Positions 24,690 to 34,106 are shown, counted from the stretch's first letter. The stretch is 64,000 nucleotides of DNA from Ochrobactrum teleogrylli (GCF_006376685.1 NZ_VEWL01000006.1:1-64000); one strand, 5' to 3'. The notes: generated by a model not told the origin, from the sequence alone. Translations and numbers: made by a program.

Positions 24690-25838
24690 GTGACGTCCGA
24701 CAATGACAAGACCGCGCAAGATTTTGAGTTGGAATTTGTCGAGCGCCGACAATCAGTGCGCGTGCCGGTTTCTCCCTTGGGCGAAATTGCTGGCGGTAGC
24801 AACCGTCTGGAACCTCTGGTTTTCACCACGGAATGTTATGAACCCTCCGAACAATTTGCTGCCTGGCAACAGCACATGCTGCCCTTGCTGGACATGCGCC
24901 TGCCGGATGGAGTTCATGCCAGCGACGGATTTCTAGCATCTCAAACGGTGTGGAATCTGGGTGGCATGCTCCTCATCCAGCAGTCCGCACCGGCTTTCAG
25001 CTACGAGCGCCCGAAGGAAAAGGTGCGTTTCAGCACGATTGATCACTGGCAGATCGGCTTTTTGCGCAGCGGCCACAGCTGGACCGGCGTTGATGGGCGT
25101 GTGGCGGAAAATGAGCCGGGCATGATCGACGTGCGCTCGCTCGGCTATCCTTTTCGAGGGCGGGCCATCGCTTCAGAGTCCGTTTCCCTGATCATCCCCG
25201 TCGATCAGTTTGCCGGACGCGGCGGCATGCCTGAATCGAGTAACAACGTCACTTTGGGCGGCTACCGCGCCAAATTACTGATCGACTTCGTTTCGAGCCT
25301 CGAAGACGGTCTCAGCCGGGTCACCAACGAAGATTTGCCGACATTGCGGGGTAGTCTGCGACAGATCATATTTGACACCATTGCGCCGCTTGTAAAGAAA
25401 ATCGACGTCAGCGAGCAGATTTCCCAGTTGGGATTGATGACAAAGGCGCGGCGGTTCATCCAGAAAAATCTTATGTCGCGGGATTTGACGCCGGAAGCGT
25501 TGAGCCGTGAACTGGCGATTTCGCGCACGCATCTTTATCAGCTCTTTGAAGGGTCAGGCGGCGTGCTGAATTATATTCGCCAACGGCGCTTGTTTGCGGC
25601 TCATGCCATGCTGGCGGATGCATCCGAAAATCGAAAGGTTGCGGATGTCGCGCTCGCTTTCGGGTTCGATTCCGCTGCTAATTTCACGCGCGCATTCACA
25701 CAGCAGTTCGGCTATAGCCCCAGCAGTGTGCGCAAGTCATCGTCAAGGACCGATGCGGTGGCAGACGCGCATCAGGATCAGGCCCAGCCTTCGACATTCG
25801 AAACATTGTTGCGAACGCTTGCCATGTACGAGGCATGA
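24690..25838 (+). CDS. AraC-family regulator with N-terminal RxxxR motif, 382 aa
   Basis: GTG start with RBS AAGGA. N-terminal sensor domain of the AraC_binding_2 type (about residues 50-215) and C-terminal double HTH (about 262-350: LTPEALSRELAISRTHLYQL and VADVALAFGFDSAANFTRAF). An N-terminal extension holds ERRQSVRVPV (R20xxxR24), which looks like the c-di-GMP-binding RxxxR of PilZ proteins. In S. meliloti the AraC-like CuxR, which binds c-di-GMP in a PilZ-like way, controls the uxs1-uxe-aps operon. A similar role here is inferred from motif and proximity. Confidence 0.75.
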   Translation: MTSDNDKTAQDFELEFVERRQSVRVPVSPLGEIAGGSNRLEPLVFTTECYEPSEQFAAWQQHMLPLLDMRLPDGVHASDGFLASQTVWNLGGMLLIQQSAPAFSYERPKEKVRFSTIDHWQIGFLRSGHSWTGVDGRVAENEPGMIDVRSLGYPFRGRAIASESVSLIIPVDQFAGRGGMPESSNNVTLGGYRAKLLIDFVSSLEDGLSRVTNEDLPTLRGSLRQIIFDTIAPLVKKIDVSEQISQLGLMTKARRFIQKNLMSRDLTPEALSRELAISRTHLYQLFEGSGGVLNYIRQRRLFAAHAMLADASENRKVADVALAFGFDSAANFTRAFTQQFGYSPSSVRKSSSRTDAVADAHQDQAQPSTFETLLRTLAMYEA

Positions 25839-25877
25839 AAGGAATATCTGGGCGAGAGCAGGCGAACAGGCATAAAA

Positions 25878-25896
25878 AAGGCGCCAGCGGCGCCTT
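25878..25896. terminator. Bidirectional terminator
   Basis: AAGGCGCC (25878-25885) / GGCGCCTT (25889-25896) around AGC, with an A-run on the left. It serves the convergent AraC gene and the 25900-26151 gene, whose stop codon it abuts. Confidence 0.7.
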
Positions 25897-25899
25897 GTG

Positions 25900-26151
25900 T
25901 TATGAACTGATCATTCGTCCGACCCATATGAGTATACACGCCCCGACGAAGCCTGAAATCAGATAACCGAGCCAGCCACCGAAGGACACGCCGAGCAGAC
26001 CGAACAGAAAGCTCGCCACTGCAGCGCCGATGATACCCAAAATGATATTCATGAATATGCCGGTGTTGCTATTCATGAAATTGGAAGCAATCCAGCCAGC
26101 AAGGCCGCCGATGATGATGGCAGCAATCCAGCCCACGCCTGCACCGCTCAT
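25900..26151 (-). CDS. GlsB/YeaQ/YmgE-family membrane protein, 83 aa
   Basis: Three hydrophobic helices rich in glycine (GWIAAIIIGGLAGWIASNFM, IFMNIILGIIGAAVASFLFG, GGWLGYLISGFVGACILIWV), the transglycosylase-associated family pattern. Start MSGAGVGWIA is chosen for RBS GAGGAG. Members are small stress-induced inner-membrane proteins with no proven enzymatic role. Confidence 0.8.
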   Translation of the reverse strand: MSGAGVGWIAAIIIGGLAGWIASNFMNSNTGIFMNIILGIIGAAVASFLFGLLGVSFGGWLGYLISGFVGACILIWVGRMISS

Positions 26152-26448
26152 ATGATCCACTCCTCTAATCCGGTCTCGACAAACGGCATAGCCATCTGCC
26201 CAACCTTGAAACATGCCTTTCGAAATCATGCCCTCAATGCGGGTTTCATTCGGAAAACAGGCACGCATGACAATAGGTCTTCAGAAGCGTCCAAAAAGTA
26301 CGGAAACACTTCACAAAATCGGATCGATCGTTCGAACTATCGACAGACGCCCGGAACCTCTGCTTATCCCTTCAGATAAACTCGCCGATCCAAGCGTCTG
26401 TTTATAAACGTGTTATGCGGCCAAATGTTCCCATTGGCCGCAAGAATA

Positions 26449-26859
26449 TCAAAGGCCGCTTGGAACGATGCCGCCATTGTCCTTGAGCTTCTGAATGACC
26501 TGCTTGTGCAACCAGACATTCATCGTCGCGGAATCACTCGTGTCGCCGGTATAACCAAGTTCCTTGGCAAGTTCCTTGCGGTGTTCAAGGCTGCTGTCGA
26601 GCCCGAGCGCCTTCATCAGATCGACGATAGACGTTTTCCAGTTGAGCTTCTGGCCGCTTTTCGCCACCGCTGCATCAAGCACAGCGCTGACATCGATAGA
26701 GCCTGTGGCGGCAGGTGCCGACGGCGCTGGCGCTGCAGTCGTGGAAGGTGCTGCTGCTGTTGTCTGGCTTGGTTCGGCGGTTGCGGTCGTTTCGGCGGTA
26801 GGTGTCGCTGCTTGTGCCTGACCCCAAATGGCGCCCTTGATCTTGTCGAAAATGCCCAT
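26449..26859 (-). CDS. DUF3597-like protein, 136 aa
   Basis: Starts MGIFDKIKGAIWGQAQA (RBS TGGAG). A low-complexity Ala/Thr/Pro linker (about residues 15-55) leads to a compact C-terminal domain (IDVSAVLDAAVAKSGQKLNW to the end) resembling DUF3597, which is often seen next to LysM or phage-like proteins. Function unknown. Confidence 0.65.
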   Translation of the reverse strand: MGIFDKIKGAIWGQAQAATPTAETTATAEPSQTTAAAPSTTAAPAPSAPAATGSIDVSAVLDAAVAKSGQKLNWKTSIVDLMKALGLDSSLEHRKELAKELGYTGDTSDSATMNVWLHKQVIQKLKDNGGIVPSGL

Positions 26860-27056
26860 GTCGAACTCCAGTTGTAAAACAGGTGGTCCGACCGGGGGAT
26901 TGTCACAACAGACGTGGTCGGACACTTCAATCAGCCAAAGGACTGGATGACTGTGCCGAACAGAATGCATTATTTTGCAATTGGTTCCAGACAATATTGC
27001 ATGTCAGTCTTCGATAACTGAATTTATGTCTGTATATCTAGTTAAGATGAACGACT

Positions 27057-27299
27057 TCAGCTCGAAATAAAGGGTGTCCGCTCAGTCTGGTGAATATAAT
27101 AGTGCTCGATAGCAACATCGGGAAGCTCGGACAGATAAAATGATTGTCTGTCTGTTGCTTTCGCCGTTCCTTCACCGGACACGTTCACGTTTGATGCGCT
27201 CTTCAAAGGCACGGCAACGGAGAGGCCATAAAGAATGGCGCCCCAGATCACGAAGGGTGAGGCCGCAATAAGTACGAATATGTATTGACCTGTTTCCAT
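27057..27299 (-). CDS. Small membrane protein, 80 aa
   Basis: Starts METGQYIFVLIAASPFVIW; one hydrophobic helix at residues 5-30 and a soluble tail. The start is uncertain: an in-frame TTG at 27335 has a better RBS (GAAGAGG). No family recognised. Divergent from ntrY. Confidence 0.5.
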   Translation of the reverse strand: METGQYIFVLIAASPFVIWGAILYGLSVAVPLKSASNVNVSGEGTAKATDRQSFYLSELPDVAIEHYYIHQTERTPFISS

Positions 27300-27513
27300 G
27301 TTGGTAATTTTGAGGTCATAGCCTGTAAACGTCAAAGAAAAGACGACCTCTTCAGGGCATGTCAGGCGCTTTGATTTGCCAATCTTTGCTGGAAAGAGGG
27401 GAATAAATGTTCAGCTGCTCCGTGGCAGCGCCTTTCAGTTGCCGACACCCGCCATGCGTGTGCTGTTGAATATCAACAATCTACGAAAACAAACGTTGCA
27501 TTTTCGCCACAAT

Positions 27514-27533
27514 GCGTTGCATAGATGCAACGC
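27514..27533. promoter_or_regulatory. Palindrome upstream of ntrY
   Basis: GCGTTGCA (27514-27521) / TGCAACGC (27526-27533) around TAGA, 11 bases before the chosen ntrY start; a further CGTTGCA half-site lies at 27494-27500. It could be an operator or a hairpin masking the ntrY ribosome site. Confidence 0.45.
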
Positions 27534-27544
27534 TATTGGGTATC

Positions 27545-29827
27545 ATGGTTAATATGGACGCAGCGAATCTGACCACGGATATGGATAAGACGGAGAAAAC
27601 GTCGCGCAAAGGCGAGGGGCGCAGGCTTCTTGCATTGCCCGGTATTATCACCGTCGTTTCGGCGCTGATAACGGCGTCTATTTCCTTTGCGATCCTGATC
27701 GGCATTACCCCGATCACCCCTGACCGCACAGTCACGCTGGCCTTGGTCATCATCAATGTCGCGTTGATTTTGTTCCTGATTTTGCTGATTTGCCGTGAGG
27801 TCTACCGCATTGTTACGGCCCGGCGGTCGGGCAAGGCGGCGTCGCGGTTGCATGTTCGCATTGTCGCGCTGTTCTCCCTGATCGCCGCTGTTCCGGCGAT
27901 TGTGGTAGCCATTGTCGCATCGGTGACGCTTAATCTCGGTCTGGACCGATGGTTCGACACCAATACGCGCGACATTGTGAATTCCTCACAGAGCCTCACC
28001 ACGGCCTATATTCGCGAGACCGCGCTCAATCTGCAAAGCACGTCGTACTCGATGCTGCAGGATCTGGATGCGCAGCGTACGCTCTATAGCCTTGATCGGG
28101 GCGGGTTCATCGAATTGATGACGCTACAGACGCGTGGACGCGGTCTGCTCGGTGCATTTCTGGTGCGCGAAAACGGTTCCATTGTCGTGAAAAGCGGCAC
28201 CGGGCTGGAAACGCGCCTGCCGCCGCCGACAGAGGATGCGCTGAAGACGGCGACTGACGGCAAGCCTGTCATCATTCCACCGGGCAACAGTAATTTTGTC
28301 GGCGCAATCATCAAGATGCGCGAAATTCCGGACGTTTTTCTCTACACGGTGCGCGCCGTCGATCCCCAGATCCTCGACGCAATGCGCCTGATGGAAGCCA
28401 ATACGCAGCGCTATCAGGCGATGGATGCGAACCGCATTCCAACCCAGATTGCCTTTGCGCTTTTGTATTTCGGTCTGACACTGATTGTTCTTCTGTCGGC
28501 CATCTGGACCGGTATTGCCGTTGCGGATCGTCTGGTTCGCCCGATCCGTCTGCTGATCGGCGCTGCCGATGACGTAACAGCTGGCGATCTTGACGTTTCC
28601 GTGCCGGTTCGTTCGTCCGACGGCGACGTCGGCGCCCTGTCGGGTACGTTCAATAATATGGTCGCGGAGCTTAAAAGCCAGCGTAACGAACTGATTTCGG
28701 CCAAGGACCAGATCGACGAACGCCGCCGCTTCTCGGAAGCTGTGCTTTCCGGCGTGACGGCTGGCGTCATCGGCATCGAAACCGACGGTTCCATCTCCAT
28801 TCTCAACCGCTCGGCCGAACATATGTTCGGGGTCGTTTCGGAGGATGCAGTGGGCAAAAGTCTGAGCAGCATCGCACCCGAAGTCGGTCAGGCGTTTGAA
28901 GTTGCCCGCACTGCGGACAAACCCGTGCATCGCGAGCAGGTGAGCATGACACGCAGTGGTGTGGCGCGCACATTCAACGTTCAGGTTACGGTTGAAGATA
29001 TTGAATCTGAAGACCATTCCTATGTCGTGACGGTGGACGACATTACCGATCTGGTGCAGGCGCAGCGCACGTCCGCGTGGGCCGATGTCGCGCGGCGCAT
29101 CGCGCATGAGATCAAGAACCCTCTGACCCCGATCCAGCTTTCTGCCGAACGCATTCGCCGTCGTTATGGCAAGGTCATTACCGAGGATCGCGAGGTCTTC
29201 GACCAGTGCACCGACACCATTATCCGTCAGGTTGGCGATATTGGCCGCATGGTCGATGAGTTTTCCGCCTTTGCGCGCATGCCGAAACCGGAAATGCGAC
29301 AGATGGATATGCGCGAAGCATTGCGTGAAGCGTCCTTCCTGATCGAAGTCAGCCGTAGCGATATCAAGTTCGAAAATGATTTCGGCCACGAAAAGCTGAC
29401 TGGCTCTTTTGACAGCCGCCTGATCGGTCAGGCCTTCGGTAATGTCATCAAGAACGCAAGCGAAGCGATTGATGCCGTTGCCAAGGAAGACCGCGGTGAG
29501 GGACATATTCTCATTCGGTCTTACAAGGCGGATGGGCAGTTGTTTGTTGATGTGATCGACAATGGCAAGGGCCTGCCCGGTGACGACCGCCAGAAGCTGC
29601 TTGAGCCCTATATGACCACGCGGGAGAAGGGCACCGGGCTTGGCCTCGCCATCGTCCGCAAGATTGTCGAGGATCACGGCGGGCATCTCGAATTGCATGA
29701 CGCGCCAGCGTATTTCCACGGAGGTCGTGGCGCGATGATACGTATGGTCTTTCCTGATACGCAGGCCGGTACACCCGGCGCTGCCAACGGAAATGATGAG
29801 ACAAAGATAGCTGGACAGGTGAATTGA
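27545..29827 (+). CDS. ntrY: Nitrogen-regulation sensor histidine kinase NtrY, 760 aa
   Basis: Membrane sensor kinase that phosphorylates NtrX. Three or four N-terminal helices, a periplasmic loop (about 115-290), HAMP (VADRLVRPIRLLIGAADDVT), PAS (VTAGVIGIETDGSISILNRS), HisKA with IAHEIKNPLTPIQLSAERIR, and HATPase_c with NVIKNASEAID, DNGKGLPGD and GTGLGLAIV. In many rhizobia ntrBC sit directly upstream; here they do not. The start is uncertain (27545 or 27554). Confidence 0.9.
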   Translation: MVNMDAANLTTDMDKTEKTSRKGEGRRLLALPGIITVVSALITASISFAILIGITPITPDRTVTLALVIINVALILFLILLICREVYRIVTARRSGKAASRLHVRIVALFSLIAAVPAIVVAIVASVTLNLGLDRWFDTNTRDIVNSSQSLTTAYIRETALNLQSTSYSMLQDLDAQRTLYSLDRGGFIELMTLQTRGRGLLGAFLVRENGSIVVKSGTGLETRLPPPTEDALKTATDGKPVIIPPGNSNFVGAIIKMREIPDVFLYTVRAVDPQILDAMRLMEANTQRYQAMDANRIPTQIAFALLYFGLTLIVLLSAIWTGIAVADRLVRPIRLLIGAADDVTAGDLDVSVPVRSSDGDVGALSGTFNNMVAELKSQRNELISAKDQIDERRRFSEAVLSGVTAGVIGIETDGSISILNRSAEHMFGVVSEDAVGKSLSSIAPEVGQAFEVARTADKPVHREQVSMTRSGVARTFNVQVTVEDIESEDHSYVVTVDDITDLVQAQRTSAWADVARRIAHEIKNPLTPIQLSAERIRRRYGKVITEDREVFDQCTDTIIRQVGDIGRMVDEFSAFARMPKPEMRQMDMREALREASFLIEVSRSDIKFENDFGHEKLTGSFDSRLIGQAFGNVIKNASEAIDAVAKEDRGEGHILIRSYKADGQLFVDVIDNGKGLPGDDRQKLLEPYMTTREKGTGLGLAIVRKIVEDHGGHLELHDAPAYFHGGRGAMIRMVFPDTQAGTPGAANGNDETKIAGQVN

Positions 29828-29828
29828 T

Positions 29829-31190
29829 ATGGCAGCCGATATTCTTGTAGTTGATGACGAAGCGGATATCCGGGAGCTCGTAGCTGGTATTCTCAGCGAT
29901 GAGGGTCATGAAACCCGTACCGCGTTCGATGCGGACAGCGCGCTGGCCGCCATCGGTGATCGCGTGCCGCGACTGGTTTTTCTCGATATCTGGCTTCAGG
30001 GCAGCCGTCTTGACGGTTTGGCTTTGCTGGACGAAATCAAGAAGCAGCATCCCGATCTGCCGGTGGTGATGATTTCCGGCCACGGCAATATCGAGACGGC
30101 GGTTTCGGCCATTCGTCGCGGCGCTTATGATTTCATCGAAAAGCCATTCAAGGCGGATCGCCTGATCCTCGTCGCCGAGCGCGCACTGGAAACGTCTAAG
30201 CTGAAGCGCGAAGTGTCCAATCTGCGCAAGCGCTCCGGCGAAAGCATGGAACTGATCGGCGCATCGCTGGCCATGAGCCAGCTCAAGCAGACCATCGAGC
30301 GCGTTGCCCCGACCAACAGCCGTATCATGATCACCGGCCCTTCGGGTGCCGGCAAGGAACTCGCGGCCCGCGCCATCCATGCGCAATCGGCGCGTGCCAA
30401 TGGGCCCTTCGTGACCGTTAATGCGGCGACGATCACGCCGGAGCGCATGGAGATCGAGCTTTTCGGCACCGAAATGGACGGGGGCGAACGCAAGGTCGGC
30501 GCTCTGGAAGAAGCGCATGGTGGTATTCTCTATCTCGATGAAGTTGCCGATATGCCGCGCGAAACGCAGAACAAGATTCTGCGCGTTCTGGTCGATCAGC
30601 AATTTGAGCGCGTGGGCGGCACGAAGCGCGTCAAGGTCGATGTGCGTATCATCTCATCCACGGCACAAAACCTTGAAGGGATGATTGCCGAAGGCACATT
30701 CCGCGAAGACCTGTTCCATCGGCTGTCGGTTGTGCCGGTGCAGGTTCCGCCGCTCGCAGCTCGTCGCGAAGATATTCCGTCGCTTGTCGAATATTTCATG
30801 ACCCAGATTGCCGGGCAGGCGGGCATCAAGCCGCGCAAGATCGGTGCGGATGCCATGGCCGTACTTCAGGCCCATAGCTGGCCAGGCAATATTCGTCAGC
30901 TGCGCAACAATGTCGAACGCCTGATGATTCTGGCGCGGGGCGACGACGCGGATGCGCCGGTAACAGCTGATCTTCTGCCAGCCGAAATTGGTGACACGTT
31001 GCCGCGTGCGCCGACGGAGTCGGACCAGCACATCATGGCGTTGCCATTGCGTGAAGCGCGTGAGCGTTTCGAGAAGGAATATCTGATCGCGCAGATCAAC
31101 CGTTTTGGCGGCAATATTTCGCGTACTGCGGAATTTGTCGGTATGGAACGCTCGGCCCTGCATCGTAAATTGAAATCACTCGGCGTATAA
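29829..31190 (+). CDS. ntrX: Response regulator NtrX, 453 aa
   Basis: Receiver domain with phospho-acceptor D53 (LVFLDIWLQ), AAA+ domain with Walker A GPSGAGKE and DEVADMP, and a Fis-type HTH (ISRTAEFVGMERSALHRKLK). The GAFTGA loop needed to contact sigma-54 is absent (LFGTEMDGGERKVGALEEA in its place), as known for alphaproteobacterial NtrX, so it probably acts without sigma-54. It starts 1 base after ntrY. Confidence 0.93.
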   Translation: MAADILVVDDEADIRELVAGILSDEGHETRTAFDADSALAAIGDRVPRLVFLDIWLQGSRLDGLALLDEIKKQHPDLPVVMISGHGNIETAVSAIRRGAYDFIEKPFKADRLILVAERALETSKLKREVSNLRKRSGESMELIGASLAMSQLKQTIERVAPTNSRIMITGPSGAGKELAARAIHAQSARANGPFVTVNAATITPERMEIELFGTEMDGGERKVGALEEAHGGILYLDEVADMPRETQNKILRVLVDQQFERVGGTKRVKVDVRIISSTAQNLEGMIAEGTFREDLFHRLSVVPVQVPPLAARREDIPSLVEYFMTQIAGQAGIKPRKIGADAMAVLQAHSWPGNIRQLRNNVERLMILARGDDADAPVTADLLPAEIGDTLPRAPTESDQHIMALPLREARERFEKEYLIAQINRFGGNISRTAEFVGMERSALHRKLKSLGV

Positions 31191-31220
31191 GCATCTGGTG
31201 ATTATAGAAGCGGAGCAGTC

Positions 31221-32597
31221 ATGCGGGTGATCGTATGCGGAGCGGGGCAGGTCGGCTATGGCATAGCTGAGAGACTGGCGGCCGAGGAGAACGACGTTTC
31301 GGTCATCGATACGTCGGCGCGTCATATCGAAATCGTGCGTGATACTCTGGATGTGCGTGGGTTCGTCGGCCATGGTTCGCAGCCGGATGTGCTGGCTGCG
31401 GCTGGCGCTGACGAGGCGGATATGATCATCGCAGTCACGTTGTCTGACGAAGTGAATATGGTCGCCTGTCAGGTTGCACATTCGGTTTTCAATGTGCCGA
31501 CGAAGATTGCGCGCATTCGCGCCCAGTCCTACCTTCAGGCCGAATATCAGGACCTGTTTCTCCGCGAAAACCTGCCGATCGATGTGATCATTTCGCCCGA
31601 ACTGGAAGTGGGCGAGGTGGTGCTGCGCCGCATCGCCTTGCAGGGTGCGACGGATGTTCTGCGCTTTGCCGATGATCGCGTCATCGGCCTGGCCATCGAA
31701 TGTCTGGAAGAATGCCCGGTCATCAACACGCCGCTCAAGCAGTTGACCGATCTGTTTCCCGATCTCGCGGCAACAGTGGTGGGCGTGGTGCGCAATGAAA
31801 ATCTGTTCATTCCGCGCTCGTCCGATGAGCTGAATGCAGGCGATCTGGCTTATGTGGTCACCACGCGCGAGCAGGTTCGCCGGACGCTGTCGCTGTTCGG
31901 CCATGAAAAGCCGGAAGCGCGCCGCATCGTCATAGCAGGCGGCGGGAATATCGGGCTTTATGTCGCCAAGGCTATCGAAGACCGCAAATGGCAAACCCGC
32001 GTGAAGATGATCGAAAGCGACCACGAGCGCGCCTTCACGATTGCCGATCAGCTGAAGCGGACCATGGTGCTGCATGGCAGTGCGCTGGATCAGGCTTTGC
32101 TGCAGGAGGCCGATATTCAGGATGCCGACCTGATGGTGGCGCTCACCAATCAGGATCAGGTGAATATTCTCTCCAGCATCATGGCGAAACGCCTTGGCTG
32201 CAAAAGCAACATGGCGTTGCTCAACACGGTCGCCTATCAGGATTTCACCCACATGGTGGGGATCGACGCCTATATCAATCCGAAGGCGGTGACGGTCTCC
32301 AAAATCCTCCAGCATGTGCGCCGCGGCCGTATCCGTGCCGTCTATAGCGTCTATCGCGACATGGCGGAAATCATTGAAGCTGAAGCGCTGGAAACATCGT
32401 CGCTCGTCGGCGCGCCGCTAAGGGACCTCGATCTCCCAGTCGGCTTGCGAATCGGTGCGATCTACCGGGATGGGCAGGTGATCCGGCCCAATGGCGACGT
32501 CCGCATCAAGCCGAAGGACCGGGTGGTTATTTTCGCTACTGCGGAAGCTGTAAAGCATGTGGAACAGATGTTCCGTGTCAGTCTGGAATTTTTTTGA
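31221..32597 (+). CDS. trkA: Trk potassium uptake regulatory protein TrkA, 458 aa
   Basis: Two tandem NAD-binding RCK_N domains (CGAGQVGYGIAERLA at residue 5 and AGGGNIGLYVAKAIE near 240), each followed by an RCK_C domain. Peripheral membrane protein that gates the TrkH/TrkG potassium channel. Usual length. It lies 30 bases after ntrX; co-transcription with ntrYX is likely. Confidence 0.93.
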   Translation: MRVIVCGAGQVGYGIAERLAAEENDVSVIDTSARHIEIVRDTLDVRGFVGHGSQPDVLAAAGADEADMIIAVTLSDEVNMVACQVAHSVFNVPTKIARIRAQSYLQAEYQDLFLRENLPIDVIISPELEVGEVVLRRIALQGATDVLRFADDRVIGLAIECLEECPVINTPLKQLTDLFPDLAATVVGVVRNENLFIPRSSDELNAGDLAYVVTTREQVRRTLSLFGHEKPEARRIVIAGGGNIGLYVAKAIEDRKWQTRVKMIESDHERAFTIADQLKRTMVLHGSALDQALLQEADIQDADLMVALTNQDQVNILSSIMAKRLGCKSNMALLNTVAYQDFTHMVGIDAYINPKAVTVSKILQHVRRGRIRAVYSVYRDMAEIIEAEALETSSLVGAPLRDLDLPVGLRIGAIYRDGQVIRPNGDVRIKPKDRVVIFATAEAVKHVEQMFRVSLEFF

Positions 32598-32668
32598 TTA
32601 TAGAATTCTGATATAGTTAATTAAATATGAATGGTATAAGTCTTCAAGCTGCAATCTTGGGGGCTTGT

Positions 32669-33499
32669 ATGGATATTTGTACCTTCTGGTACGGACCTCG
32701 CTTGCGCGAGGTCGATCGGATTTGTCTGGCGTCGATGGTGATGACGGGCCAGCGTGTGAAGTTATTTGCTTACGCGCCAATTGAAAATGTGCCGTCTGGC
32801 GTGGAATTGCATGATGCCAATGCGGTTCTGCCGGAAAGTGCATTCACACGGCTGGATTGCGACTATCCGAATTTTCGTTCATCGCGAACCATTGTGCAGT
32901 TCAGCGATATTTTCCGCATCATGCTGATGAAACACCAGCAGGGCGTATGGCTCGACACGGATGTTTTTCTCGTAAAGCAATTCCACCCAGATCCGCAGAA
33001 GCCGTATCTTGCGCGCGAAAACCGGTTTCGCGTCGGTGTATCGGCGCTTTACTTCCCGTCGGACCATCCGATTATTGGCGAGTTTGAAGCCTATATGGGC
33101 GCGACTTATTCCCTACCGCGATGGCTGGGAGTACGGCGTGGAACGCTGCGACCGCTCTATTACCGGGCAATCGGCAAGGAAGTTACGCCAGCATCTATCG
33201 GTATCACGGTTTTCGGCAATGACGGCATTTCACGCCTTGCCCGCAAATACGGAGTTTTCAAAAACGCCGCTCAGCAGGAGAATTTCTATTATTGGGTGGG
33301 CAAGGATGCGACCCGTATCTACGATCCTGCCTATGGTCTGGAGCCGCTCAATCATCCCGATTTCATTGGCTTCCATGTTCATAAAAAACACAAGGAAGTT
33401 GTTTCATTGCAACCCGGAAGTTTTTACATGTGGATGAGGGATCAGGTTAAGCCTTTGCTGGAACGCAATGATAATATTGAGCTTTCAAAGGCAGGCTGA
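32669..33499 (+). CDS. GT32-like (DXD) glycosyltransferase, 276 aa
   Basis: Starts MDICTFWYGPRLREVDRIC. The central SDIFRIMLMKHQQGVWLDTD holds the DXD-type motif of the Och1/TcdA-like sugar-transferase group; it also has GNDGISRLARKYGVF. Soluble, no signal peptide; likely modifies LPS or another surface sugar. Start 32669 is preferred over 32627, because GGGGG precedes it. Brucella, as recalled, has an aminotransferase gene between trkA and hfq, so this gene may be strain-specific. Confidence 0.65.
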   Translation: MDICTFWYGPRLREVDRICLASMVMTGQRVKLFAYAPIENVPSGVELHDANAVLPESAFTRLDCDYPNFRSSRTIVQFSDIFRIMLMKHQQGVWLDTDVFLVKQFHPDPQKPYLARENRFRVGVSALYFPSDHPIIGEFEAYMGATYSLPRWLGVRRGTLRPLYYRAIGKEVTPASIGITVFGNDGISRLARKYGVFKNAAQQENFYYWVGKDATRIYDPAYGLEPLNHPDFIGFHVHKKHKEVVSLQPGSFYMWMRDQVKPLLERNDNIELSKAG

Positions 33500-33685
33500 C
33501 CGACAGCCGACAAGCTTGTGAGCAATATTTGACACGTGTTCAACAAAAATGTCGGTTGCGCAAAGATTCCCATCCTGTTAACCGAAGCTAGAGGGCGAAG
33601 CAGTTGTCTTTCCACAGCAATTGCAGTTCTGTACTGGCGCCTCGCGCTCCGGTGCTTGATTTATGCAAATGCGCATGCTCGTCTG

Positions 33686-33721
33686 GAGCATTTCCAGCAA
33701 AAGTGTGAAACGGTTTTGCGT
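33686..33721 (+). repeat. REP-like palindromic element, copy 1
   Basis: Begins GAGCATTTCCAGCAAAAG and ends ACGGTTTTGCGT. The 5' CATTTCC and AGCAAAA pair with the following TTTTGC and GGAAATG (33724-33730), so the unit folds into a hairpin. Other copies: 33746-33776 (same strand) and 57948-57983 (opposite strand). Confidence 0.7.
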
Positions 33722-33745
33722 TTGGAAATGAGACAAGGAATAACT

Positions 33746-33776
33746 GCATTCCAGCAAAAGTGTGAAACGGTTTTGC
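33746..33776 (+). repeat. REP-like palindromic element, copy 2
   Basis: Shares CCAGCAAAAGTGTGAAACGG and TTTTGC with copy 1, 60 bases away; here CCAGCAAAA/TTTTGCTGG is a perfect 9-bp stem. The two copies are direct repeats that could recombine. Confidence 0.7.
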
Positions 33777-33869
33777 TGGTCGAGAAGTGCACGAAAACAA
33801 AGAGATAAGCGGGTTCACCGCTTTGACGTATCGCGAACAGGCTGCTGATCGATTAAAGGAATAAAAACA

Positions 33870-34106
33870 ATGGCTGAACGATCGCAAAATCTTCAAGACC
33901 TTTTTCTGAACTCCGTACGCAAACAGAAGATCTCGCTGACGATTTTTCTGATCAATGGCGTAAAACTGACCGGTATTGTGACGTCGTTCGACAATTTCTG
34001 TGTGCTTCTGCGCCGCGATGGTCATTCGCAGCTCGTTTATAAGCACGCAATTTCGACGATCATGCCGAGCCAGCCGGTTCAGATGTTCGAAGGCGAGGAA
34101 GCCTGA
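33870..34106 (+). CDS. hfq: RNA chaperone Hfq, 78 aa
   Basis: Sm-like protein; [20 protein letters not shown] (Sm1) and the [13 protein letters not shown] end (Sm2, YKHA) are diagnostic. Hexameric chaperone for sRNA-mRNA pairing. RBS AAGGA 9 bases upstream. Followed by hflX, the usual partner. Confidence 0.97.

Larger units (their letters stand above)
33500..33869. other. Intergenic region upstream of hfq, 370 bases
   Basis: Contains no supported gene. It holds two copies of a REP-like palindromic element (33686-33721 and 33746-33776) and presumably the hfq promoter. RBS AAGGA is present for hfq. Confidence 0.6.

Noticed and set aside
28124..29719. 531-codon open frame antisense to ntrY
   Set aside because: Shadow of ntrY; no recognisable product or start signal.
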